A program made the translations under genes and the position numbers. A DNA stretch of 64,000 nt from CAVORB01 sp963736235. GTDB lineage: Bacteria > Pseudomonadota > Gammaproteobacteria > Chromatiales > Chromatiaceae. Positions 56,752 to 64,000 of this stretch are shown piece after piece. Location of the stretch: the NCBI GenBank assembly GCA_963736235.1, contig CAVTOR010000023.1:90226-154225 (forward strand). Direction: 5' to 3'. Under the pieces are notes generated by a model. That model saw nothing but the letters and a program-made list of their open reading frames with translations. It did not search any database and was not told the DNA's origin. Within the stretch, counting starts at the first letter, position 1. Each line of letters opens with the position of its first letter.

Positions 56752-57584
56752 ATCAGGAACTCCGCTTCGATATCCTCAAGCGTAGCGCTTGCCGCAGAAT
56801 CCGGGCGCCAGGTAGGGAGCTCTTGGGCGTAGAGCAGGCCAAGCGCCATGCCGTCGTCGAGCTGGATCAGTCTCGCCGCCTCTGCCGGGTTGTTGGTCGG
56901 CTCCTGACGGCAGGCGTGGACCTGCTCTTTCCAGGTCTTTTGCTCGGGTCGGAAGGTTTGGCAGGGACTCAGCACGTGGAGAAAGGAGAATCCGCGGTGC
57001 CCGATACCCTCGACCAGCAGCTTGGTCAGTCCGGTGGGATCGCCCGAGAAGCCGCGGGCGATGAAGGTGGCCCCTGCCGCCAGCGCAATGGCCGGCGGCT
57101 GAAAACGACGCACTCCAGTGCCGTGCGGGGTGAGCTTGCTGTGGGTCCAGTCCGGCTGGGTGGTGGGCGACGCCTGACCCTTGGTCATGCCGTAGACCTC
57201 GTTGTCCATGACGATGTAGGTCATGTCCATATTGCGTCGGCAGGCATGTAAAAAGTGATTGCCGCCAATGGAGAAACCATCGCCGTCACCGCCGGCCACG
57301 ATCACCGTGAGGTCGGGGCGCGCGGCCTTCAGGCCCGAGGCGACCGCAAGCCCACGCCCGTGGACCCCGTGAAAGCCGTAACTCTCGACGTAGGCCGGCA
57401 ATCGCGACGAACAACCGATGCCCGACACCAGGGCCAGTTCCTCCTTACGCAGGCCGAGGTGAGCGACGGCCTTGGTGACCGCCGAGAGCACGGCGAAGTG
57501 CCCACATCCAGGACACCAGATCGGGGGGATGTCGGACTTGTAATCCCTGGCGCGCAGGGTAGGTGCGGCGGCTGATGCTTCCAT
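56748..57584 (-). CDS. korB: 2-oxoacid:ferredoxin oxidoreductase beta subunit
   Basis: A 278-residue thiamine-diphosphate subunit. CPGCGHFAVLSAV near residue 24, GIGCSSRLPAYVE near 55, and the TPP motif GGDGDGFSIGGNHFLHACRRNMD near 96-118 with EVYGMTKGQASPTT near 129 are diagnostic of the KorB/OorB branch. Four Cys probably hold the [4Fe-4S] cluster. It couples 2-oxoglutarate (or another 2-oxoacid) oxidation to ferredoxin reduction. The ATG at 57584 starts one base after the korA stop. Confidence 0.9.
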   Translation of the reverse strand: MEASAAAPTLRARDYKSDIPPIWCPGCGHFAVLSAVTKAVAHLGLRKEELALVSGIGCSSRLPAYVESYGFHGVHGRGLAVASGLKAARPDLTVIVAGGDGDGFSIGGNHFLHACRRNMDMTYIVMDNEVYGMTKGQASPTTQPDWTHSKLTPHGTGVRRFQPPAIALAAGATFIARGFSGDPTGLTKLLVEGIGHRGFSFLHVLSPCQTFRPEQKTWKEQVHACRQEPTNNPAEAARLIQLDDGMALGLLYAQELPTWRPDSAASATLEDIEAEFLI

Positions 57585-57585
57585 C

Positions 57586-59307
57586 TCAGCTCTCCCGTGG
57601 CAAGGCGTCGATGATCTCGCGCGGACGAAGGGGCAGGGGCCCTGGCCGCGCGAGGGAGATGGCCTGGGACGGCAGGACCTGTTCGGAATGCAGATAGCGG
57701 AACAGCTGTGCGCCATGATTCTGCTCGACCACCAAGACCTGCTCGGCGCCGCTCAGGGCCTCGCGCAATGCCGCCCGTCGCAAGGGCGCAAGCAGGCGCA
57801 GAACGACTACCCGGATGGATCTTCCCGCGGCGGTGAGGTGTCCCGCGGCCTCCAAGACCGCGCCGGAGGATGATCCCCAGGTGACGAGGCAGATACTCCC
57901 GCTGCCGCTGATCTCGGCCCACTCGGGACCGAAGTCGAAGTCCTCGAGCTTGCGGCGGCGTTTCCCCATCTGCGCCCAGTGATCCGCGGCCATGCTCGAT
58001 GGCGTGCCGCGGGGGTTGTGCTCCAGACCATCGGCGGTGTACATACGCCCCGCCATGCCCGGTACGGACATGGGAGACACGCCGTCTTCGGTCACCTCGT
58101 AACGCATGTAAGTTTCATCGGCGGGCGCCGCCAAAATCCGCGGCAGGTCACGATCGAAGGTCCGTGGCGGGTCGACGACCGCGCGGGACTGACCGAGCGA
58201 CTGATCCGTGAGCACGATCGCTACCGTCTGCAGGTGCTCAGCGAGGCGGACCGCCCATTGGAAGGTGAACACGCAGTCGCGAATATCCTGAGCCGCCAGC
58301 ACCAGATGGGGAGCATCGCCATGGAAGCCATAGAGGGCGATGTTGAGGTCGGACTGTTCGGACTTGGTGGGTATGCCGGTGGACGGTCCGCCGCGCATCA
58401 CGTTGGCCACGACGATAGGGGTCTCGCTGGTCACGGCCAGACCGAGCCCCTCCATCATCAGACTCAAACCTGGCCCGGAGGTCGCGGTGAGAGAGGGCAC
58501 ACCGCCGAAGGAGCTGCCGATGATCATGTTCACCGAGGCCAACTCGTCCTCCGCCTGAAGCAGTGCCCCGCCAAGACGGTCGAGTTGGGGGGCCATCCAC
58601 TCCAGCATCTCGCTGGCCGGCGTGATCGGATAGGCGGCCACGAAGCGAATTCCCCCGCGCACGGCGCCGAGGCCGCTGGCCTCGTTTCCGCTGATGCTCC
58701 ATCGCACCGCGTTGACCGGTGCGGCAGCCGAATCCCTTGCTGGCCACGCGGCGTATCCGGCGCGGATGCATGCGATGGCGGCCTCCGCGACCTGGGTTCC
58801 CTTCTTCTTGAGGTTGTCGGTGGCCGCTTGCTCCAGTGCAGCGAGCGGCAACCCGATGGCTCCACTCAGCGCACCCAGCGCCGCCATGTTGAGGTGTCCC
58901 TTCTCGACGCCGGTTGCATATTCCTTGAACGGAACCTCCCGGACCTCCCCGCCCGAGGCGATTACCTCCGGCGGGATCGGACCGGCGGCCGGATCGGACA
59001 GAATCAGGCTGCGCGCGTCCAGCGGGATCTCGTCCACGAAGCGGCCTACGTTGCGCCAGTCGAGCCCCACCATCAGATCGAATCGGTCGCCCATGCAGCG
59101 TACCGGCTCTGGTCCAAAGCGGACCATGGCCGCCGATTCCCCTCCCCGGATCTGCGGTCCGGCCGAACGAGTCAGCAAACCGTAGTAACCGGCGCGAGCA
59201 ACGGCCGACAGCAGGATCAAACCGGTGGTGACGGCACCGCTTCCGCCCGAGCCGGTAATGGCGATGGCGAGCCCCTGTGTCCGCGCGCCGGGGAGGTCAA
59301 TGCCCAT
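57586..59307 (-). CDS. korA: 2-oxoacid:ferredoxin oxidoreductase alpha subunit (gamma-alpha fusion)
   Basis: A 573-residue fused subunit: gamma domain (1-180, IAITGSGGSGAVTTGLILL and GPQIRGGESAAMVRFG), then alpha (about 190-573, FVAAYPITPASEMLEWM, EDELASVNMIIGSSFGG, TSGPGLSLMMEGLGLAVTSETPIVVANVMRGGPSTGIPTKSEQSDL). The order and the PSTG-P-T motif match KorA of two-subunit enzymes. These act in oxidative or reductive TCA reactions with ferredoxin. No ferredoxin gene lies nearby. The operon is korA-korB-ferritin-like. Confidence 0.9.
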   Translation of the reverse strand: MGIDLPGARTQGLAIAITGSGGSGAVTTGLILLSAVARAGYYGLLTRSAGPQIRGGESAAMVRFGPEPVRCMGDRFDLMVGLDWRNVGRFVDEIPLDARSLILSDPAAGPIPPEVIASGGEVREVPFKEYATGVEKGHLNMAALGALSGAIGLPLAALEQAATDNLKKKGTQVAEAAIACIRAGYAAWPARDSAAAPVNAVRWSISGNEASGLGAVRGGIRFVAAYPITPASEMLEWMAPQLDRLGGALLQAEDELASVNMIIGSSFGGVPSLTATSGPGLSLMMEGLGLAVTSETPIVVANVMRGGPSTGIPTKSEQSDLNIALYGFHGDAPHLVLAAQDIRDCVFTFQWAVRLAEHLQTVAIVLTDQSLGQSRAVVDPPRTFDRDLPRILAAPADETYMRYEVTEDGVSPMSVPGMAGRMYTADGLEHNPRGTPSSMAADHWAQMGKRRRKLEDFDFGPEWAEISGSGSICLVTWGSSSGAVLEAAGHLTAAGRSIRVVVLRLLAPLRRAALREALSGAEQVLVVEQNHGAQLFRYLHSEQVLPSQAISLARPGPLPLRPREIIDALPRES

Positions 59308-59382
59308 GAACGACTCTTACGCGTTGCCTTTCGGAAAACTCCATCATAGCGCGGTCTGGCCTCTTGGAACCGCCGGCCCAGA

Positions 59383-59766
59383 TCAAGCGCGCAGGCGAAA
59401 GAAGAGGTATGGCGCGGCCGCCACCCAGGTCAGGAGCAGCAACCACAGGCGACCGGCGGAGAGGTCGTAATCGTGCAGGAGCCGCTCCCAGGAATGGCCG
59501 GCGACGAAATGACCGAACACGAGCTCGAAGCAGACGGTCATCACCAACCACATCAAGCCGATCCCTATCGCCATTGCGACGGAACCCGGCCGCCATCGGC
59601 GGATGACCGCCCACGTGTAGGCGCCGAGCAGCACGACGGCGGTGAGCGTGGATACCTGATGAGCTCGCAGCTCGCCCAGATGCTCGCCGTACCAACCTTG
59701 GCGCAGAACACCGTTGGCGATCGCGATGGCGACCATCGGGAACCAAGCCAGAAAATACCTCCACAT
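59383..59766 (-). CDS. Small polytopic membrane protein, unknown function
   Basis: A 127-residue protein with four predicted transmembrane segments (about 2-18, 38-55, 65-85, 103-122). Segment three has GIGLMWLVMTVCFELVFGHFVAG followed by WERLLHDYDLSAGRLW, reminiscent of small DUF-type inner-membrane proteins, but I do not recognise a named family. It lies 75 bp upstream of korA on the same strand and may be cotranscribed. Confidence 0.65.
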   Translation of the reverse strand: MWRYFLAWFPMVAIAIANGVLRQGWYGEHLGELRAHQVSTLTAVVLLGAYTWAVIRRWRPGSVAMAIGIGLMWLVMTVCFELVFGHFVAGHSWERLLHDYDLSAGRLWLLLLTWVAAAPYLFFRLRA

Positions 59767-59983
59767 AGGGTTCGCAATTCACCCGAGATTGGTCCGAATG
59801 ACATGGTCGGCGACCGGTGGTCGCCGGCACCTAATGTTGCGATACTGACCGCGCCTATAGCAAAGGGACAGATGTCTCAGCATTCGTCTGAATACGGAAA
59901 CACGCCAGTAAGGAGCGCCCGTCTGGGCACAGAAATACGCTAAAGTTTCCATCTCTTATTATTGATTATTATGAGAAAATACG

Positions 59984-60607
59984 ATGAACCAGAGCAATGA
60001 AATCCCTCTGCCAAAGATACAGAGCGCGATCTTCGGAGAGCTCAAGAAGAACTGGGGCTGGCTGCTGGCCTTCGGCATCCTGTCCATCGTGCTCGGCACC
60101 ATCGGCCTCGGTATGACCTTCGGACTGACGCTCGCCAGCGTCTTGTTCTTCGGCGTGCTGCTCGTCATCGGGGGTGTCGTTCAGATCTTCGACGCCTTCA
60201 AATGCAAGGGCTGGAAGAGCACGCTGTGGCATGTGCTCATCGCGCTGCTCTATATCGGCGCTGGCGTGATGATGGTCGCCGACCCCATTCTCGCCTCCGC
60301 CACCCTGACCCTGGTCCTCGCCGGCATCCTGCTCGCGGTGGGCGTCATGCGCATCTTCATGGCCTTCCAGATGCGGCCAGCAAAGGGTTGGGGCTGGCTT
60401 CTGGTGGGCGGGATCATCACCATTCTGCTGGGGGGCATGATCATCTCCGGCTGGCCGATGTCCGGCTTGTGGGTGATCGGGCTGTTCGTCGCGGTTGAGT
60501 TGATCGTCAACGGCTGGACCTCGGTTTTCGTTGCGCTGGCCGCCCGCAGCGCCGCGAAAGAAGAAGAGGAGTCCGCCGCGGCCGGGAGCGCGACCTCGGC
60601 CTCCTGA
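59984..60607 (+). CDS. HdeD/DUF308-family membrane protein
   Basis: A 207-residue membrane protein with six hydrophobic segments in three pairs, each containing Gly-rich turns such as GWLLAFGILSIVLGTIGLG and GWGWLLVGGIITILLGGMIISGWP. This pair repeat is typical of the HdeD family, in E. coli an acid-resistance protein. The C-terminal tail is acidic and disordered. An AT-rich stretch at 59,940-59,983 probably holds its promoter. Role in acid or other stress is by family only. Confidence 0.82.
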   Translation: MNQSNEIPLPKIQSAIFGELKKNWGWLLAFGILSIVLGTIGLGMTFGLTLASVLFFGVLLVIGGVVQIFDAFKCKGWKSTLWHVLIALLYIGAGVMMVADPILASATLTLVLAGILLAVGVMRIFMAFQMRPAKGWGWLLVGGIITILLGGMIISGWPMSGLWVIGLFVAVELIVNGWTSVFVALAARSAAKEEEESAAAGSATSAS

Positions 60608-60765
60608 GGCGCCGAGTCTCAGGTGTACAGGCGATGGAAGACCCGGCACCTGCCATGCCACCGAGCCGTTCATACGACACGGGCAGGCCGACGGCGGCAG
60701 GTTTCGAAAGCAAGTGACCCTAATGCCGGTCCTTGAAGGGGAAACCAGCCAACCTTGAGTTTCCC

Positions 60766-62907
60766 ATGAGAAAATACGCCAAGCGTCTGATCCTGCTCGG
60801 GTTCCTTGCCATCATCGGGGCCGCGCTGCTGACTCTGGTGCCGGCCGAGTACCTGAGCTTCGCTTATCTCAAGTCCCACCAGGAGCGGCTGGCCGCGCTC
60901 TTCCAACGCGAGCCCTGGAGCACGGCGGGCGCCTTCATCGCACTCTACGTGGTGTCGGTTGCCCTTTCATTGCCCTGGGCCGCTCTCCTCGGCCTTGCCG
61001 CGGGCGCCATCTTTGGGTTCGTCTGGGGAACGATCATCGTCTCCTTCTCGTCCACCCTGGGTGCTACCCTGGCATTCCTCATCTCGCGCCACCTGGCCCG
61101 GGACCTGGTGCAGGGCCGTTTCGGCGATCGCTTGGCGACGATCAACCAAGGGGTAGAGAGGGAAGGGGGCTTTTATCTCTTCGCCCTGCGTCTGGTGCCC
61201 ATATTCCCCTTCTTCCTGATCAATCTGGTCATGGGCCTCACGCCCATGCGCACCCGGACCTTTTTCTGGGTGAGCCAGGTCGGCATGTTGCCCGGCACCA
61301 TGGTGTTCGTGAATGCCGGAACCCGCATCGCCGAGCTTGAATCCGTGTCTGGACTTCTGTCGCCGGCGCTCCTCGGCTCCTTCGTTCTGCTCGGCCTGTT
61401 CCCGCTGATGGCCAAGCACTTGCTTGAGCGCCTCCGGCGGCGCCGTCGCCTCTCTGCCTGGTCCCGGCCCGAGCGCTTCGATCGCGATCTGGTCGTGATC
61501 GGCGGTGGCTCTGCGGGTCTGGTGGCCGCATACATCGGCGCCGCGCTCAAGGCGAAGGTCACCCTGATCGAGAAGGACCGTATGGGTGGCGACTGCCTGA
61601 ACACCGGCTGCGTGCCCTCCAAGGCCTTGATCCGCACCGCCCGCTTCCTGGCCGACGTGCGTCGGCACCGGGACTTCGGCGTGCGCCATGCCACGGCGGA
61701 GGTCGATTTCGCGGAGGTCATGGCACGCGTGCACGGGGTGATCCGCGAGATCGAGCCGCATGACTCGGCGCAACGCTATCGCTCCCTCGGCGTGGAATGC
61801 ATCGAGGGCGAGGCAAGCCTGCTCTCTCCTTGGGAAGTGAAGGTCGGCGACCGCGTCCTGAGCGCCCGAGGGATCGTGCTGGCCGCCGGCGCCAGCCCGG
61901 TGGTGCCCGGGATTCCAGGTCTGGGGGAGGTGCCCTGGTTGACCTCCGACAACCTATGGGGTCTGACCCAGCTCCCCGGCCGCCTGCTGGTGCTCGGCGG
62001 CGGCCCGCTGGGGTGCGAGCTAGCTCAGGCCTTCGCCCGTCTGGGCAGTCGGGTGACCCTGGTGGAGCAGGCGGATCGCCTGTTGATTCGGGAGGATCCC
62101 GATGCGGCCTGCATGGTCGCGGAGGCGTTGGAAGCAGACGGGGTGTCGCTGCTCACTGGCGCGCGCGCCAGCCGGTTCGGTCGGCGTGGAAGCGAGAACC
62201 TGCTGATCGTCGAGGATGCGCGCGGAGAAGAGGAGGTCCCGTTCGATCGGGTGCTTTTGGCGGTAGGCAGACGAGCGGTAACGAACGGCCTCGGGTTGGA
62301 GCGGCTGAGCATCGGCTTAAACAAGGATGGGACCATTGTGACCGACACCTCACTCCGCACCGAGGTGCCGACCATCTACGCCTGCGGCGACGTCGCGGGT
62401 CCATACCAATTCACCCACGCCGCCTCTCACCAGGCCTGGTACGCCGCGGTCAACGCCCTGTTCGGCGGCTTCCACCGCTTCCGCGCGGACTATTCGGCCC
62501 TGCCGATGGCAACCTACACGGACCCGGAGGTGGCGCGCGTGGGCCTGAACGAGTCCGAGGCCGCCGAGCGCCGCATCGCCTACGAGATCACCCGCTACGA
62601 TCTCGCCGATCTCGACCGCGCCATCGCCGACTCGCGCGCTGGGGGATTGATCAAAGTTCTCACCCGCCCGGGCTCGGATCGGATCCTCGGCGCGGTGATC
62701 GTCGGGCACAACGCCGCCGAGCTCATCGGCGAGTTCGTCACCGCGATGCGCTCGGGCCACGGGCTGAATCGCATCCTGCAAACCATCCATCCCTATCCCA
62801 CCTGGGGAGAGGCCAACCGCTTCGCCGCCGGCGCCTGGAAGCGGGCGCACACGCCCCGGCGGTTGCTGCGCCTGCTGGAGCGCTACCACGCCTGGAGGCG
62901 CCATTGA
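60766..62907 (+). CDS. VTT/SNARE-associated membrane domain fused to flavin disulfide reductase
   Basis: A 713-residue fusion. Residues 1-230 form a VTT (DedA/TVP38-like) membrane domain with LPWAALLGLAAGAIFGFVWG and ALRLVPIFPFFLINLVMGLTPM. From about 240 begins a pyridine-nucleotide disulfide oxidoreductase: FAD site DLVVIGGGSAGLVAAYIGA, redox-active pair GGDCLNTGCVPSK (around 275-282), NAD site LLVLGGGPLGCELA, FAD site YACGDVAG, and the C-terminal IHPYPTWGEANR with the active-site His. It resembles mercuric reductase without HMA domain or the C-terminal Hg-binding Cys pair. The ATG at 60766 is favoured over a TTG at 60733. Confidence 0.9.
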   Translation: MRKYAKRLILLGFLAIIGAALLTLVPAEYLSFAYLKSHQERLAALFQREPWSTAGAFIALYVVSVALSLPWAALLGLAAGAIFGFVWGTIIVSFSSTLGATLAFLISRHLARDLVQGRFGDRLATINQGVEREGGFYLFALRLVPIFPFFLINLVMGLTPMRTRTFFWVSQVGMLPGTMVFVNAGTRIAELESVSGLLSPALLGSFVLLGLFPLMAKHLLERLRRRRRLSAWSRPERFDRDLVVIGGGSAGLVAAYIGAALKAKVTLIEKDRMGGDCLNTGCVPSKALIRTARFLADVRRHRDFGVRHATAEVDFAEVMARVHGVIREIEPHDSAQRYRSLGVECIEGEASLLSPWEVKVGDRVLSARGIVLAAGASPVVPGIPGLGEVPWLTSDNLWGLTQLPGRLLVLGGGPLGCELAQAFARLGSRVTLVEQADRLLIREDPDAACMVAEALEADGVSLLTGARASRFGRRGSENLLIVEDARGEEEVPFDRVLLAVGRRAVTNGLGLERLSIGLNKDGTIVTDTSLRTEVPTIYACGDVAGPYQFTHAASHQAWYAAVNALFGGFHRFRADYSALPMATYTDPEVARVGLNESEAAERRIAYEITRYDLADLDRAIADSRAGGLIKVLTRPGSDRILGAVIVGHNAAELIGEFVTAMRSGHGLNRILQTIHPYPTWGEANRFAAGAWKRAHTPRRLLRLLERYHAWRRH

Positions 62908-62972
62908 CAGGATCCGATCTGGTATCCTTTCGGTAAGGATCAACCTCGCTAGGTAGGCTGCCGCCTCCCGCC

Positions 62973-63677
62973 ATGCAACAAGAGCGCTTTCGCATCGCCA
63001 CACCCCGAGCCTGTCTTCTACCCGCAGTCGGCGCGGCGGTACTCGTGCTCGTTGCTGGCGCAGTATTGGCGGGGTCGTGGACCGGAACGCTCCACGACGG
63101 CAGCGTGCTGCAAGTCGACCCGGAAACCCATCGCCCCATGCGTTTCCACAATGGCGGCGTGGCTCCCCTGTGGGACGGCACGCACCAGTTGGAGGACGGG
63201 TCGGTGGTGATCATCCGCGACGGGCAGGCGATTCCCACCGAGGACATGATCGACACCTGGCAGCCCGAGCCCGGCGCCAAGCCCAAGATGCGCGAGCGCT
63301 ACTGCGAGCAGCTGGTGCGCAAGGCCTGCGGCTTCCACGACGAGTGCTCGACGGCCCAACCCTGCGTGCTCGCGCGACAGCTGTTGAGGATGGAGCGAGA
63401 GGAACAGCGTCGGGCGCCGATCGGGTCCGGGCCCTATCCCCAGACGGAGTCCACCAGCGAGTGTTTCTCCGCGCTCTCCAATGCCGCCTTTCCGGCCTGC
63501 AAGGCATCGGTACCGGAGGCGAAGGAGACCGCCTGCAAGAAGCTGGTCGACCGAATGTGCGGCCAGGACGACCGCTGCGCTGCGAGCCCCGCCTGCGACG
63601 CAGCGCGCCAGCTGCTGCGGATGGAGAACGAGGAACGCCTGGAGAGCGTTGTGCAATGCGATCATTGCTTTGAGTGA
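62973..63677 (+). CDS. Cys-rich exported protein with an internal tandem repeat
   Basis: A 234-residue precursor with an N-terminal hydrophobic signal or anchor (LLPAVGAAVLVLVAGAVLAGS, about 15-35). The mature part opens with a strand-like region (SWTGTLHDGSVLQVD, PLWDGTHQLEDGSVVIIRDGQAIP). It then carries two copies of a Cys motif: CEQLVRKACGFHDECS...QPCVLARQLLRMEREE and CKKLVDRMCGQDDRCA...PACDAARQLLRMENEE, each with four Cys and the same LARQLLRME-like ending. An unpaired CxxC (CDHC) is at the C-terminus. No family was recognised. Likely periplasmic with disulfides. Confidence 0.65.
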   Translation: MQQERFRIATPRACLLPAVGAAVLVLVAGAVLAGSWTGTLHDGSVLQVDPETHRPMRFHNGGVAPLWDGTHQLEDGSVVIIRDGQAIPTEDMIDTWQPEPGAKPKMRERYCEQLVRKACGFHDECSTAQPCVLARQLLRMEREEQRRAPIGSGPYPQTESTSECFSALSNAAFPACKASVPEAKETACKKLVDRMCGQDDRCAASPACDAARQLLRMENEERLESVVQCDHCFE

Positions 63678-64000
63678 GCGCGCAGAGAAACCTCATTTTT
63701 CATTTCATTATGGTAAGGAGATAGATGATGGTATATACGAGTTACAAACTTTGATCGAGCGCGATACATCATTGTCTCAGCAATACCCAGCGCACTGGCT
63801 TGCATTAAAAATAGTAGAGTCAGACGGCGATATTATGGCTGTGAATACGAAAAAGTCCTGCTGGCCGAGATCCTGGATAAAGCAGAGGGAATGCAACGTG
63901 TACGCATTGAGAGGATATTTAATGATGATCCTATAGCGCTTATTGCTGATCATAGATACGGATTCATTAGCGGTGCATGTTCCGAGGCGATCACCTTAAC
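63678..64000 (+). pseudogene. feoB: Fragment of ferrous iron transporter FeoB, AT-rich
   Basis: Starting about ten bases after the previous stop, an open frame reads HFSFHYGKEIDDGIYELQTLIERDTSLSQQYPAHWLALKIVESDGDI, like the linker after the FeoB G-domain (PPRWLALKLLE). Near 63,841-63,845 the frame changes (one G seems missing) and continues EYEKVLLAEILDKAEGMQRVRIERIFNDDPIALIADHRYGFISGACSEAITL, matching the FeoB IADARYGFI region. The 5' two-thirds of the G-domain is absent, and no start codon or promoter precedes it. Composition is strongly AT-rich compared with everything before 63.68 kb. It runs off the window. Confidence 0.7.

Noticed and set aside
59971..60778. 13-base repeat ATGAGAAAATACG at 59971 and 60766
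   Set aside because: Many exact 13-mers are expected by chance in 64 kb, and the copies have different roles (leader versus start of a gene).
62924..62940. Hairpin ATCCTT / AAGGAT before the Cys-rich gene
   Set aside because: Short stem, no T-run, and close to the next start; could be chance.
1..64000. CRISPR array, rRNA or tRNA genes
   Set aside because: No regularly spaced repeats and no tRNA-like acceptor/T-loop arrangement found by eye; sequences like GTTCGAACC occur only inside coding regions.

Overview
The window looks like part of a high-GC gammaproteobacterial chromosome. The grounds are gene order and families: purF-metZ, recC-recB-recD, xseB-ispA, parE, a Pseudomonas/Rhizobium-type aap amino-acid ABC operon, orn, queG and nnr-tsaE. 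Glycogen genes of the GH57 type, PPK2, folE2 and a two-subunit 2-oxoacid:ferredoxin oxidoreductase would suit a Chromatiales-like or sulfur-oxidiser-like lineage, but that placement is inference. No rRNA, tRNA or CRISPR array is visible.

Layout. 0-8.4 kb: purF tail, metZ, a methyltransferase, an AI-2E-type permease, uppP, an Sfp-type phosphopantetheinyl transferase, a small conserved-looking protein, tex and a hemerythrin-like protein. 8.5-14.8 kb: the aap operon on the minus strand (aapJ-aapQ-aapM-aapP), in which aapJ, aapQ and aapM are broken by single-base indels, with a small exported protein and a CaCA antiporter beyond it on the plus strand. 15-23 kb: STAS protein, orphan protein, EVE protein, a small c-type cytochrome with rsgA, orn, queG, nnr-tsaE, ppk2. 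23.3-31 kb: a tight storage-glucan operon (glgX, GH57, DUF4912-like, GH57 branching enzyme, glgA). 31-41.5 kb: hspQ, two putative membrane/exported proteins, and recC-recB-recD, with recB frameshifted. 41.8-48.4 kb: folE2, ispA, xseB, parE, FIST, yceH and Nudix genes. 48.5-53.9 kb: a less GC-rich block with a GT2 glycosyltransferase, two CelD/FemAB-like GNAT proteins and a PglK-like ABC exporter, probably for a surface glycan.

54.0-55.9 kb: a complete insertion sequence with 10-bp target duplications and imperfect terminal inverted repeats. Its product joins a DUF4338 (DruA-like) domain to an ISAs1-type DDE transposase, and the two transposase frames meet at a classic -1 slippery heptamer followed by a hairpin. 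56.2-63.7 kb: ferritin-like protein with korA/korB, two small membrane proteins, a VTT-domain/flavin disulfide reductase fusion and a Cys-rich exported protein with an internal repeat. From about 63.68 kb composition changes abruptly to AT-rich, and the sequence is a feoB fragment lacking its 5' end.

Single-base indels occur in at least six unrelated loci, so sequencing or assembly error must be excluded before any of them is called a pseudogene.
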